The notes below the pieces were generated by a model. The model did not search any database and was not told where the DNA came from. It saw nothing but the letters and a program-made list of their open reading frames with translations. This document shows positions 22,448 through 34,235 of a stretch of DNA of 64,000 nucleotides, in pieces (positions within the stretch are counted from its first letter, which is position 1; each line of letters starts with the position of its first letter). Source of the stretch: Favolaschia claudopus (Eukaryota; Basidiomycota; Agaricomycetes; Agaricales; Mycenaceae); the NCBI GenBank assembly GCA_037176885.1, contig JAWWNJ010000028.1, forward strand, positions 1,922,001 through 1,986,000, read 5' to 3'. Made by a program: the position numbers and the translations under genes.

Positions 22448-22699
22448 TCATCCGCTCTTCCGCATTGCGCAACGCCCACCATCGACTTGCCATCCACTCA
22501 CTAGTACTGTTTTCTGGTCCGGCTTTGCAGAAATTCCGAGTAATGTGCTCTTGAGAGCTCTAATCGAATCGAATGCACCGAACCTAATACCTTGTTGAGC
22601 GGCATAAGTAATTGGGTGCATCCCAATTTGTACAGCCGTATAATCGAGTGGTTGCGGAATCCGATGGTTGAGGTTCGCGGATTTGTGCATAAACAACAA
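22448..22699 (-). other. Possible exon of an unrecognised gene
   Basis: An open minus-strand stretch has protein-like composition (DYTAVQIGMHPITYAAQQG, GAFDSIRALKSTLLGIS) and ends at a GTGAGT donor near 22500. No start, family or continuation could be established, and the MITE directly follows. It may be a gene fragment. Confidence 0.25.
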
Positions 22700-23477
22700 G
22701 TATCAGAATGGCTCGCGTTGGCTCAGGGCAAACGGTAACGCTACGACTACGTGCACATTGTTATCCGAAGGTATCGCACGATGACTGCGAAAAACAAGAC
22801 GTTTGTTTGGGCACCGGATGACGACCCGATCTGCGTACGTTCTGCATGCTCAAAAGCGGTTCCGAAACCCAGACTGATTTAATTTGACTGCAGCTTTACT
22901 CGTCTGGCGTGGGGGCACCCGAAACTCATGCACGATTGAATGACTCGCGAAGATCTAGACGGGGCGGTGGCCCTTGAGATCACATCAGATCTGGCGATAC
23001 AGCTGGGGCTCTTGGACGTGCTGCCCTTTTGCTTCAATGTGGGAGGAAGATCGACTGAAGTGTCCGACGACAGACGGCGGATTGCAATGGCATAGGGATG
23101 CTTTTTCTGTAGAAGGATAGAGATACAAACCTGATAGGAGGAAGATTAGGAAGCGTTCTCGACACGAACATCTGAGCCGAATCGCGAGTGGACAAGAATA
23201 AAAATATACATGGTTAATTTTGTTTCATCCTCCGCGGCTGAGCAACATCACGAGAGTCAAATCAGGATCACTGCCTTTGGCCAGGAGGCCTAAAACTGTT
23301 GAACGCAAAGTAGAAACATTTATTCAATTTCCGACGGTCAAAAACATTGATCGACTAAACTTGAGTGCATCAGAGTCAAGAAAAGCTTGACCGGTTGGCA
23401 AATGACTGTCGCAACAATCTGTTCGTAGAATCCAACGGATAGACTCGTCACCGATTGAACATGCTGCCGATGACCAG
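22700..23477. other. Intergenic, no gene seen
   Basis: About 780 bp downstream of the monooxygenase gene. I see no conserved open frame. It should contain the 3' UTR of the minus-strand monooxygenase. Confidence 0.5.
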
Positions 23478-24890
23478 CTAATTCAGATACACCGAGGATT
23501 CCGTAGGAGGCATCGAGGGAGGAAGAGGGATAGGCTGGCTCAGCTTCAAATTTGCAGAATCGTGTCCGAACAGCCAATCCTTGCGCTCAGAGAACCCCCA
23601 GAATATGGGGTTTTCGGAGTTATCGTGCTTCATTAACTCATCTCTGCGAATCCCAATCAGTGAAGACGACTCCCGACTCAGAAAGAATGAATCTCACCGT
23701 CGCCTCTGTTCCTCTCCATCATACAGATGCAACCAATTCTGTAAAACTCGCGTATTGTACGCGATGTACGCTGAACGCGGCTTTCTTTGAGCTTCGTATG
23801 CCTTCAATGCAGTGGGAATATCATCATACATCCGCAACGCCGCAGCCAAAGCAGCCGCATCCTCCGTCGCCTGCGCCGCTCCCTGCGCAAGGTACGGCAT
23901 CATCGGATGACACGCATCCCCCAGCAACGCCACTCTCCCCTCCCTCTCCTCAACCCACCTCTCCAACTCTTTGAAATCCGCCAACTTCCACTTCAAATAC
24001 CTCCCCGTCAACGCACACAATTCCCTGACCGCGGGACACCAATCCTTAAACCTCTCCACCAAACACGCGTTATCCGCGTCGCTGCGCCATTCGTCCGATT
24101 CGAGCGGGGCGCCGAGGTCGGTGGTGTGTGTCACGTCGATGATGATGTTGTAAAGCGTGCCGTTGCGGAGGGGGTAGCCGACTGCGTGCCCTTCGGGGCC
24201 GAGCCAGTGGACGGCCCAGGGGTGAGTGACGAGGGAGCGGATGTGGGGGTCGGGAGAGGCGAGGAGGGAGGCGGTGGGGACGAGGATGCGGTAGGCGACG
24301 TCGCCGGTGTCGATTGGGCTGATGGATGAGCCGGTTATGGAGGGACGAGCGGCGGATTTGATGCCGTCTGCGCAGATAACGAGGTCTGCTGAGATGCGCT
24401 CGCCGGAAGTCGTGATAATAGCGGGAGAGTCAAAGTCGCACGATGCAACTGGTGTGCCCATGCGGAGAATGATGCGAGGACTTCGTTTGACGGCGGAGAC
24501 GAGTGCGTCAATGAGGTCTGCGCGGTGAATAAAATAATACGGAGCGCCGTATCGATCCTGCACGTCGTCGAACGGGCAATCGAGCAGGTGGTTGCCGTGC
24601 CAATCCACGAATCGATTTCCTAGAGAGGTTTCTTTTGGGATGGCTTCGAAGTCGACGCCCCAGCTACGGCTGAGACGAACGGAATTGGGCGGGACGCGTA
24701 TTCCTGCGCCGACCTTGGCGACGAATTCGATCAGTCTCTGTGTTTTCAGAGATAATAATTCACTACTCGCCTCGAGAAATTCCTTAACGGATTCCAATAC
24801 AGTCACGCTATGCCCATCCGCAGCGAGCGCGAGAGCCGTTTGTAGACCGCCAATACCGGCTCCTACGACAATCACCTTCAGGTCGTGCAT
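23478..24890 (-). CDS. FAD-dependent monooxygenase, salicylate hydroxylase-like, 433 aa
   Basis: Exons 24890-24771, 24713-23698 and 23643-23478 join in phase. Intron 1 (24714-24770) has a GC donor (GCGAGT), is 57 nt and is open in frame, so its retention would add 19 residues. It falls exactly in the family block FLE-VGAGIRVPPNS. The protein has the Rossmann FAD motif VVGAGIGG (residues 8-15), the ESVKEF acidic end of the second strand, ICADGIKS (DG motif), and GDACHPMMPYLAQG (GD motif, about residue 305). The C-terminus, WLFGHDSANLKLS, is typical of fungal members. Family enzymes hydroxylate or decarboxylate aromatic acids with NAD(P)H and FAD in the cytosol; the actual substrate is unknown. 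It looks full-length and functional. Confidence 0.88.
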
Positions 24891-25447
24891 TGAGTCAAGA
24901 CGGAAGTGTACGCTGCGCCGGTTCTCAGAGAGTCGGAAGCCCGGCGGAGTGGATTTGCACCGGCGCTACTGAGCACGGGTTGAAAGATGATGTCAGTCAT
25001 GCACCGATTGGCGGTATGAGAAGAATACACACCCGGATATAAATATAAAGCTCCAGGCCAGTCCACGAATACAGGCCCAGTAAACGGAGTATTATTATTG
25101 GATGTCGCGGCCTGATGAAATGTTCCGTACTTTGAACAGATGAAAAGTAAGAGTGTTTAAGATAAGACTAGTAGTTTCAAAATACTTACAGGCCAGTGGG
25201 AATCGGGACGCTGACAGTCTCCTGTCCACAAGGCAGCGATCATTTGGAGAATTGAGACGACTAAAGGCGGTGGTCGCTCAAAGAATTGAGGGTAGATCTG
25301 GAGGGACGGCGTAGCTTGCCTTGGATCTCCCAGTTTTTGGCCATGATCATGATGGTGGTTGGAAAGGAGCACGTGTGATGTGACAAATCAGCCACGCGAT
25401 GTGACGATTGTGACATCCTGCCTTGCCACTGGCGACCACGACTCACC
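24891..25447. other. Divergent promoter interval
   Basis: This stretch separates the monooxygenase (-) from the first BTB gene (+). No gene is seen. A TGTGACGAT word lies about 50 bp upstream of the BTB start, and the same word lies upstream of the second BTB gene, so it may be a shared promoter element. Confidence 0.4.
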
Positions 25448-26482
25448 ATGGACGTTGACTCTCAAGCTCCAATCGTCCCAGGTGCAGACTTGATACGCGC
25501 CGAAGATCTCTGGTTTGAAGATTGCGGTCTTATTATACAGGCCGAAAAGACGATCTTCCGAGTTTCTCGAGACCATCTGGCCGTACATTCTCCCGTTTTC
25601 AAAGACATGCTGTCTCTCCCTACTCCAAAAGAGAGTGATATGATGCTCGGATGTCCGTTTGTTGCCCTCCCAGACAGCGCGGAGGACATAATGGTGTTTC
25701 TCAAGGCATTGCTGTATTACGAGTGAGGAGTTTCACATCTTACCCCTTCCCCTGGACTACTGTTGATATCATCCCTCAGCTTCTTCGAACCATACCCAGC
25801 GCCGGTATCCTATGCTGTCCTCTCCTCCGTTCTCCGGATGAGCCACAAATACGACCTTCCGGCGCTGCGAAAACGTGCCCTCATCCATCTTTCATCCCAA
25901 TTTCCGACCAAACTAGATGACTACGAAAGTCTTCTATTGCAAGATCCTCCTGAGTGGTACAAGGAGCTCGTCGATGTCGATGGATGTGGCTTTCACTCAC
26001 TCACTGTCCTCGCTTGCTCTTTATCCATACGCTGGATTCTTCCCCTGGCCTTCTACCGTGTCTGCGAATTCTCCTCCGAGGGACAGATTTTGAGGTCAGC
26101 GCATACTCTCGACGACAAAATTTATCTCTTTACTGCATGCCGGACCTTGGAAGGCACTTCGACCACCAATATTCTGGAGTTCCTCTGGCACGCTGTCCTG
26201 TGTGTTTCGCCCGAGACCTGTTCCGCAGGAGTCCAACAGCTGGCCGCCCGCCGTATGAAAGAGAAGTCCCGCATCCGTCCAACCACGCGTGCACCGTACA
26301 TGCCTTTAGACATATGGAAGCTTGATGATTGGAATACATTGCAGGTCTGCGCTGCTTGTCTCGCCAGTATGAAAGCGGAGCACCGAGTGGCGAAGCAGGC
26401 ACATTGGGATAGTTTGCCGGAAATGTTTGGCCTTCCGGAATGGAGCGAATTGGAGAAGATGAAAGCGGAGGCGTTGAGCTAA
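25448..26482 (+). CDS. BTB/POZ domain protein, 325 aa
   Basis: Exons 25448-25722 and 25780-26482 join in phase, with the intron inside the BTB fold. The N-terminal region (about 15-110) reads LWFEDCGLIIQAEKTIFRVSRDHLAVHSPVFKDML in consecutive parts, then a strand and helix, as in BTB domains. BTB domains dimerise and often bridge substrates to CUL3 ubiquitin ligases. The C-terminal part has a conserved WKLDDWNTLQVCAACL and a WDSLPEMFGLPEWSELEKMK end typical of agaric BTB proteins. It is a paralogue of 27268-28262, in convergent orientation. Specific function is unknown. Confidence 0.85.
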
Positions 26483-27267
26483 TCCAGATTCATATCAAAG
26501 GTAAGTTCTCTTCGAACGCCTCATACGTTCGCCGTAAAGCGAGAACTGATGGATGGATAGATTCGCCTGTATTGAGGGAGCTATCGCCCAAATTACCTAG
26601 ATTGTTCAGATACTGATTTCGAAAATAATTTTGATGCATGATCAATAGAAAGGCAGCTCGGAGTGCTTTGTATGCAGCGAGCTACCAGGTTGATTCAAGG
26701 AATTCGAATCAGATGGCTTCCGTAGTCGTGGAGTTGGACTGCCAATCGATGAAGAGCGGGAGGCCGGCTGAAGCTTCAATCAGGAAGCGCAACACGCTTC
26801 GGGACGTCAGAAAGTTTGCAAATCCAGTCATAGTGAAATTTCGACGAGTATAATGGGCCGGGGACGGGCCCGGCAGCGTAGATTTCCGATTGAAAGGAAA
26901 GAATTTTCGTTCAGCAGAAAATTTCAAGTCATCTTGAGGTGAGAAGACCGAAATAAAACGAGTGCAAATCTGTCGCTTTTCGACTCTCGAATACTCAATC
27001 CCGAAGTGCCAAGATATCGGTCACCACTTTTGCTACACGTTCAGCTTCCGCAAGGCCTTACCGTCGACAGGATTTTAAATCAGATAAATCGATATGGTTC
27101 GAATTTTGGAGACGAAAAAAGGCGATCGCATTCAATGGGTGAATCAGAGGTTATTATCGAACAGCGCAGCTGAGCTTTGCCGGTATACGGACAGTTTGCC
27201 TACCAGCGAAGGGGATTGGAATTGACGACAATATGAGGCGAACCATACAAAGCGGCACACAACCATA
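26483..27267. other. Interval between convergent BTB paralogues
   Basis: About 785 bp hold the 3' UTRs of both BTB genes. No coding exon is recognised; short open frames here lack family similarity. Confidence 0.5.
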
Positions 27268-28262
27268 CTACTCCAAAGCTTCCGTTTTCATCTTCTCCAA
27301 CTCACTCCAAGCACGAAGCCCAAAAACGAGAGGGAGGTCATCCCAGACCGCTTGTCTGGTCGATTGCTCTTGATTCTTCATGATCCTGAGGCAGTGATGA
27401 CAGACATCCGACAGTGCATTCCAATAGCGCTCATCCCAAAATTCGAGAGGCATTACATGTGCTCGCCGTTGCTCTGCGCCTTGCCGACATCGGATTCTAG
27501 CAGTCAGACACTGGTCGTGACCCGCTTCCAACGCTGATGGCAAGAGAAAAGCAAGGATTGCAGATGCTATGGAGGTCGTCAGGGTGCAAGTGGCCTTCAA
27601 CAGCTGCGACTGTTCGCTGATGGTGAGAGATTCCCCGAGTTTAATCCCTTTCAATGAGAGATCTTCACAGCGCCAGTAAAGCGCAACAGGAAGGATCCAG
27701 TCAATCGAGAGGTCGCGAGCAAGGGGGATGATGAGTGCGAGAGTGGAGACACTAGGCTGAGTAAATTTACGCGCATCGTAGTGAAGGAGTGTTGTCGGGA
27801 ATACGGATGAAAGGTGAAGCAGCGCTCGTTTGCGCAGAGCGTCCACCTGATATTTATCGCTCATCCTGAGCACACTCACCACGACCGTGAGGGATGCATG
27901 CCCGGGATGGGGCACAAAGAAGCTGTTAAGCAAGAAAGATTCTCTAATTGAGATGTCTATATCCACAAATACTATATCACTCACTCGTAGTATATCAGAG
28001 CCTTCAAAAAGACCGTCACATCCTCCGCGCGATCGGGAAGCACCACAAGTGGGCAACCATCAATCAGGTCTGTTGATTTGGGCGGGGGAAGCGAGAGCAT
28101 GTCTCTGAACACAGGCGACTGCAGAGCAAGGAAGTCGCGTGAAATTCTGAAGAGCGTATTTTCCGCTCGGATGACGAGTCCACAATCTTCAAACCAAAGA
28201 CCCTCCGCGCGGATCAGCTGTTCGCTATCGCGGGAGGTAGCAGATGTGCCTTCAATTTCCAT
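27268..28262 (-). CDS. BTB/POZ domain protein, 310 aa, paralogue of the 25.4-kb gene
   Basis: Exons 28262-27985 and 27922-27268 join in phase at the same intron position and phase as the paralogue (TAC GA|C TTC TT). The BTB fold is clear: LWFEDCGLVIRAENTLF, then RISRDFLALQSPVFRDML, then the C-terminal end WDDLPLVFGLRAWSELEKMK. The two proteins share most motif residues but differ in length, and the middle region is diverged, so the duplication is not recent. A TGTGACGAT word lies upstream, as in the paralogue. A CUL3-adaptor role is possible for the family but not shown here. Confidence 0.85.
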
Positions 28263-28835
28263 CTACACTACGTGGACACCGGACGAGGAAGCGCTGAAGC
28301 TCAAGTTGGTGGGAGGAGGAAGAGACAAGGAAGATAGGTGTGAGGTGACGGTAACATCGTCACAAAAGTTCGCACGCCATGGGAGACCGGTTCGAGGCGA
28401 AAAGTTGGTTCAAGTTGGGTTCAATTAAAGTCAGAAAATTGCGAATGACATTCCACGAAGGAATAAATAATACGAGGATTTCGAGATAAGTTGATTGAAA
28501 AAGTAATGATGAAGATTGTGAGAGTACAGTACTGTAGTATTTCGACCAAGTGCCAGTGTTCTGGTGACGGGTGACAGGGACCTGTGAACTGAACACTTTT
28601 GGTCGTGGTGACGGCCTGCAGCATTTATTCTTGTTCATAACTCGTTTCCGAATTGCAACTGGAACAGAGCTCATCCCTGGTGCTGAGTATTGTACCAGAA
28701 TCATAGCTCATCAACAATCGCCTAGGCACGATGGTCAAAGTCAACCTGATTGATGGCTAGAATTTTTGAACGTACCCGCCACCGAGCGGTAATCTGACTG
28801 CCAGCTCGATACGCTGTACAGGCCTGAAACAGAAT

Positions 28836-30038
28836 TTATTGAATCAAATTGAATAGGCAAGGAAGAGGCTGATGACTGACCGAAGTTCGTACCCGAAGCT
28901 GAGGGAAAAAGTCGAATTGATGTTCTAGTGCAGATCCAATGGAGCAATCGTCCTCGTCACTGGCAGCCTCGCCGTCTTCGAATTCAAGTTCAACCACAAT
29001 ATGAGATGGCAAGGACGCCAGTACGGAGTCGAGTTTCGCATAATCCTCGGAATTAGCGTTATTAACCTGATGTACGAATACCGAGACTACGATTGTGCGC
29101 ATAACCGGGCAGCGTGTAGCCATTTGAAGGATGGATACAGCGTTCGAGGGTCTTCCCCCAGAATCGATGCGGATACGGAGAAATCGAAGGTTGACAAATC
29201 GCCCAAGGTCACCGAACGTAGTCGACTCGCTCTGTCCACATTTTGTATCAATTCGTTCGCATGTGATGTGCAATCCACTCACCCTAATACTGATATCAAG
29301 AATTTGAATCATATCCAGAGATATTTTGTCCCAAGGAAAAGTTACATCGCTCGAAGCGTCGATGCTGATGGCTTTCAACTCGGAGAGATTGAAATAAGAT
29401 AGCACGGGATCTAATGGCGCCGGCTCGCGGATCCATTCCACCCACAAACGGAGAGATATCAGAGTCGGAACGCTTGTGTCTGCGGGCGGATGAATCGTTG
29501 TCGTTGATAAATCAAAGTGCATATCTAGGTGCTGGATCGCCGGGGAGAAATGCTTGAAAACATATTGGAAATCGGAAATGAATGAAAGAGCTGAGATTTC
29601 AAGACGGCGGAGCGAGGCGACGCTGAAAAGCGACTGAATGGGGCTCAACTCTTCCTTGGCCGCAGGCATCCCCAGGGTCAGACACTCCAGATGCGTAAAC
29701 GAGACCTCGCAGAACGCTGCGGTCGTGCAATAATCGAACAAGCTGGACCCAAGGTCGAGTTCCCGAACAAGGCCGACAAGATGACGAGAGGAGACCAAAG
29801 AGCTATGAAACCGCCAAAGAATCTCCTCCTCGTCAGGAAACCGGATATTTGTGATATGGGGTGCACGAAAAAGGCGCAACTGTGCCGCGTATACCCACGA
29901 GCGAGCCACCAAAGAACATGCCAGGAGGTCTGGAGAAGGAATGGGTACGAAGCTGATACAGTGATCTAGCACCTCTGGCACGTTCAGAGGAGTTTGTCGA
30001 GCCATTGGTTGTGGTTGGTGGGAAGGTTCGTCTTGCAT
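28836..30038 (-). CDS. F-box-like protein with leucine-rich repeats, about 400 aa
   Basis: One long open exon starts at the ATG at 30038. Residues about 17-60 (LNVPEVLDHCISFVP, then LLACSLVARSWVYAAQLRLF) match the agaric F-box-like domain, which binds SKP1 in SCF ubiquitin ligases. The rest has irregular leucine-rich strands (LVRELDLGSSLF, FTHLECLTLG, LRRLEISALSF). The frame stays open to 28836, but a donor/acceptor pair (near 28880 and 28824) probably splices to a short last exon I cannot define. The long-TIR element begins 280 bp upstream of its start, so its promoter may be affected. Confidence 0.7.
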   Translation of the reverse strand: MQDEPSHQPQPMARQTPLNVPEVLDHCISFVPIPSPDLLACSLVARSWVYAAQLRLFRAPHITNIRFPDEEEILWRFHSSLVSSRHLVGLVRELDLGSSLFDYCTTAAFCEVSFTHLECLTLGMPAAKEELSPIQSLFSVASLRRLEISALSFISDFQYVFKHFSPAIQHLDMHFDLSTTTIHPPADTSVPTLISLRLWVEWIREPAPLDPVLSYFNLSELKAISIDASSDVTFPWDKISLDMIQILDISIRVSGLHITCERIDTKCGQSESTTFGDLGRFVNLRFLRIRIDSGGRPSNAVSILQMATRCPVMRTIVVSVFVHQVNNANSEDYAKLDSVLASLPSHIVVELEFEDGEAASDEDDCSIGSALEHQFDFFPQLRVRTSVSHQPLPCLFNLIQ

Positions 30039-30318
30039 CACGTGCCTTTTTGATCCGATGATCTGGCGGTGTCAAAACACGGTCACGAGGCTTGTTCTTC
30101 GCCCGAGACGCGCTGCCGAAATTCAATTTACACCTCACTAATTCGACCCACGTCCACACAAATAGTACGCTCTCACCCGCTCAGCCAATGTGGTCTAGGT
30201 AATAGGTACTCAACTTCACGAGATGGAATGGTGTTTTCATTGTCAACGGTTTGTCGATTTTATGTAAGGGGGATGACACACTGAATAAAGAGGTCACCCT
30301 CTCATGAGCAAGAGGGAA

Positions 30319-30755
30319 TCACACCGAAGAAAACGAACTTTCGGCTCACCCAACCTACATTCCGAAACAAATCGTGCCGACTTACCAGTAGGTTGGTGCG
30401 AAACATAAGCCAATCCGCAATATTTCGGCTTCCCTGTCGTGCCGCTCAATAGACAAGGCGAAACAATAAAAATCGGCCTTTGTTTCCTCCCGGCCGAAAG
30501 TTAGCCGAAAGATAATTTTTCGTATTTTGTATCGTGCGCGTCGAAAGGCAACTATGAAATATCTTGTTTCGTCTTGAGAATACGGCCAGCCGAAACAAGA
30601 CTCGACCACCTAAGGCACCTACGTTTTGCTTAGGTAATGCCCCTCGGAGAAGGCTTTTCTCGTACACTAGAACCCCTCTCTGAGGTCTGGCCTCCGGCGA
30701 AGGCTTTACCTAAGTGATGATCTGATCGGTTTCCCAAACGGGAGAACACCTCATG
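30319..30755 (+). repeat. Left long terminal inverted repeat
   Basis: Pairs with 33682-34235. Matching landmarks in order are the CACCGAA terminus, TTTCGGCT words, AAATTTTTCG/ATTTTGTAT, a CACCTAAGGCACCTACG block and the CCCAAACGGGA block. The arms differ by indels, so the left is shorter. Confidence 0.7.
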
Positions 30756-32817
30756 TCTCCCGCCAACGGCCTCCGCCGTCCCGGCCTTCGTCAACCCTCA
30801 CGGACTTCTCCCCGTCTCCCAAGCATGCCCAATGGTATTGTTCTCCACCCCAACAGCCTCTATCTGCACAAGGCTCCCCGCCCTTGCAGTTTTCAACACC
30901 CTCCCTCAACAGATCTGGCACATTTTTACACCAATCATTACCGATTTACCATTCTGTATGTTTGTAGCATGCTCAATATGCCCGGGATGTGTGCTGTTAG
31001 CTGTCTGGGTGGCTTGAGTACATATATATCTAAGGTGGTACACTAATACTCCTTGAATTGACTCAATTCTGTGCGTGATCAAATTGATGTAGCCTTCGTG
31101 ATGGCCTCTGCGACCTCTATTCACATCCCCTACGCCTCTGAGTGCTCTATTGGTTTCCCATATGTTGTGGGGACACACACTCTGCAGACTGAGTTAATTT
31201 TCAGTGAAGTGGGTGTGATTTTCGGATTCGGCGGAGGCTCCGTGATGGCCTCCGCAACCTCTTTCCGTCTTCCCCGCACCTCTGGGTGCTTGATTGGCTT
31301 TCCTGATGCTATGAATACTTATTTTGTTGTGACTAGGTAATTATGGGTGAAATGGGTGCAATTTTGGGAATTGACGGAGGCTCCGGGATGGCCTCCGTGA
31401 CCTTCTTCGTCTCCCCAAACCTCCAGACAATTCTTTTCCTACTCACACTATATATCAATATGATGCTGCTTAAGAACTGGTCAAAGGTATTCATACACAA
31501 TACACGTAATTCACAAAGAAATACTTGATTAACCGCACCTTCGTGACCTTCGCAGATATCTCTTTGTCCCTGGCAGAATAGAACTCACCCAAATGAATGT
31601 AAAAAATCATGCATGTACTTGGTGCGCATCCAGCTTGCCTCCGTTTGTGAACAGAGGAGGTCTGATTGGGCAAATGATTGCGGAGGCCGGGACGAAGGCC
31701 TTCACGGAGCCTTCGTTGATCGCAAGAGCTATCACACATTACCGCTGCCGCTGTAGTTCTGAATCCGCATCAATGAAATGGATTCCCCTTGCCCATTATC
31801 AACTGAAGATCAGACAAAAATTGTTGAGATGGATGGCGGAGGCCAAACGGAGGCCAAACATAGGCCTCCGTTTGAGCCTTCGGCAATGGCAAAGTGGTCG
31901 TAAAGTTGAAAAAGCTCATCAGACTCGTCGGCACGGACAGTTCCGATTCTGGATCAACTAAATTCAACCGTGCGAGGATCCAGGGCAACTTCCGAAGGCC
32001 TTCTTCCCCTCGGATTACCTCACTGATTTAGCCAATCAGAGGCATTATAACGGTCAGCCACTCGAAATATTTTTTCCCTGACATCGTGTCTCCCTCAAAG
32101 CATCTCAATTTGACCGGAAACAACTCTGGTATGATGCCCCAAGTGCTATGATTTTAAGCCAGATTTTTAGAAGGCTTTGAAAATGCAATGCAGCAAATGA
32201 CCCAAAAGCCAAGTAAGTTCGCATTAGCATCCTCAACTACACAATGAGTTGGATCTAAATTTCTGCTATAAATCGTGTCTCTTGAGTTAAGTAACCATTC
32301 TTTGCTCAAGTACTCCAAACTCATTAACTTCCTGGTCCACATCCGTCAATTTGAAGTCTCCTTCAGCCTGAACAATTCATAATGTTCAGACAGTGAATTC
32401 ATCTTCCTGGGCTCACCAGCTTAGAAGAACGGCCACCAGCGTGTATTTGAAAGCCAATATAACCTCCCTGAGTATCCCTGGTAAGACAAAACTCCCAAAC
32501 AAGAAGGAATAATGATAAAACCACGATGTATGCATCGGTGAGTAGGTACATTGGGTTTTGAAGCCCGAAATTACACTGCATACCATAGGAATTGGCACAT
32601 ATGTTGTCAATTTGCTTGCAAATGACTGAACCTCTTGAGATTTACAAGTACAATGGTGAAGAGCATGCCGTGTCTCAATGAACTTGATATATGGTATAGT
32701 GTCTTGGGTAAGTAGGGATATGCTTCATTGAATAGCGTAGATAGTATGCTCAAGGAAATAGTCTAGCAGACATTGCAACAAGAGGTCTGGATGAACTTCA
32801 CAAAGGCTGTAATAGAA

Positions 32818-32962
32818 GTCCTGAAGGCTTCAACGGAGGCTCCGAAGGTTTCGACGGAGGCTCCGAAGGATTTGACGGAGGCTCCAAAGAATTTGATGGA
32901 GGCTCCGAATGCTTCAATGTAGGCTCCAAATGCTTCGACAGAGGCTTTGAAGGCCCATCAAT
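32818..32962 (+). repeat. 21-bp minisatellite, about 6.5 copies
   Basis: The unit CGAAGGTTTCGACGGAGGCTC repeats with small changes. Because 21 is a multiple of three, the plus-strand frame encodes EGFDGGS heptads (EGFDGGS, KEFDGGS, ECFNVGS). The surrounding frame is open from about 32748 to 33090, so the repeat may be part of a degenerate coding region inside the long-TIR element. Confidence 0.7.
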
Positions 32963-33681
32963 GATCACGGAGGATCTAGCAAATGCAGATAGAACTGTAG
33001 TTCACAAGGGTGGCAAGAATAAGACTCACAATATTTCCCTGCACTGCGCTGATAGACAGTTCAGTACGCAAAATCATATGTCAATCGTAGACTAAGTAGC
33101 AAAAGCCCCAAGGGAAATAGGATCGAATGGCGGAGACCAGATTTGAGTGGCGCTGAAGGTTACTGGTGAACTATAAGACACAAGCATAACAGTGAAGCTC
33201 CCTGGACCGTTGGAGAGGCCGAGGAGGGTGGACAGTAGACAGTAGATGCAGTTGAAAAACAACCGAGGGGCTGCGAGCTGTACGGAGATCGTGAACGAGG
33301 TTTTTGGGAAGTGGATGAGAGCACGGAGGCCATCGCGGAGGCTCCGTCGGTTGCCGAAATCAATTCGATTCCACCCCGTGAGAACCGGGAGTGCCACAGG
33401 CTCGACAGTTTGAAGAGAAAGAGGAGTAGAGGTAGCTGATGCAGCATGTCCAAGGACGTATTCGGCGCGCTGTAGTAAGTAGAAAGGCAAGGAGCCACTA
33501 GTTGGATTGGAATTTCAGGGCCTCCTTGTGGACGATCTGAGGCAGAGCGGAGACTGGCACAGCATATCAAAAGCGCAGAAGATGTTCTAACAGCCACTGG
33601 GGAGTCGCGCAGAGGTCAGCAAGCGCGTCAGGACAGGCTAAGGTCGAGACGAAGGCGGGCGGAGGCTGGAGGAAGACATAC

Positions 33682-34235
33682 GTCATTTCCCGTTTGGGAA
33701 GACGCCGATCAAATCGCGATTTAGGTAAAGCCTTGGCCGGAGGCCCGCTCTTTGAGAGGGGTTCTACTGTACGATTTAACCCTTCTCCGAGGGGCTTTAC
33801 ATAAGCAAAACGTAGGTGCCTTAGGTGCGGACTCGACCCATCAGGTCTGAGGTCTCGGTTAAGAATCCGGCGGCACGATACACAAGCCGATGCCTTGTAT
33901 TTCGGCTTGTGCTTCGTGCCGGCCGACGGCGTGCTTGATTCTTATCTTGTTGAGTTCTGTTTCGGCTGGCCCTATCCTCAAGCCGAAACAAGACCTTTCG
34001 TGCTCATCTTTCGACGCGCACGGTACAAAATACGAAAAAATTTCTTTCAGCTAACTTTCGGCTGGGAGGAAACAAAGCTGATTTTTATTGTTTCGCCTTG
34101 TCTATCGAGCGGCACGACAAGTAAGTCTAAATATTGCGCATCGGCTTAAGTTTCAACGCAGTCTATTGGTAAGTCGACTCGATTTGTTTCGGTATGTAGA
34201 TCAGGTCAGCCGAAAGTTCGTTTTTTTCGGTGTGA
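33682..34235 (-). repeat. Right long terminal inverted repeat
   Basis: Inverted partner of 30319-30755, ending in TTCGGTGTGA. It contains the CGTTTGGGAAGACG, TAGGTGCCTTAGGTG and TTTCGGCTGG landmarks in mirror order. Confidence 0.7.

Larger units (their letters stand above)
30319..34235. mobile_element. 3.9-kb element with long terminal inverted repeats
   Basis: The left end TCACACCGAAGAAAACGAAC (30319) matches the reverse complement of the right end, which finishes at 34235. The repeats extend inward for roughly 430-550 bp, down to a TTTCCCAAACGGGA / CCCGTTTGGGAA match near 30740 and 33690, at about 85% identity. Both arms carry many TTTCGGCT/CCGAAAC words and a TACGTTTTGCTTA segment. The 2.9-kb interior is AT-rich, dotted with GCCTCCG/CGGAGGC words, and has no recognisable transposase. 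An open stretch near 32760-33080 on the plus strand contains a 7-residue repeat. I see no clear target duplication. It could be a non-autonomous long-TIR DNA transposon or a nest of two elements. Confidence 0.7.

Noticed and set aside
30319..34235. LTR retrotransposon or Helitron interpretation of the 3.9-kb element
   Set aside because: The long terminal repeats are inverted, not direct, and no reverse transcriptase, Rep or helicase motif is present.
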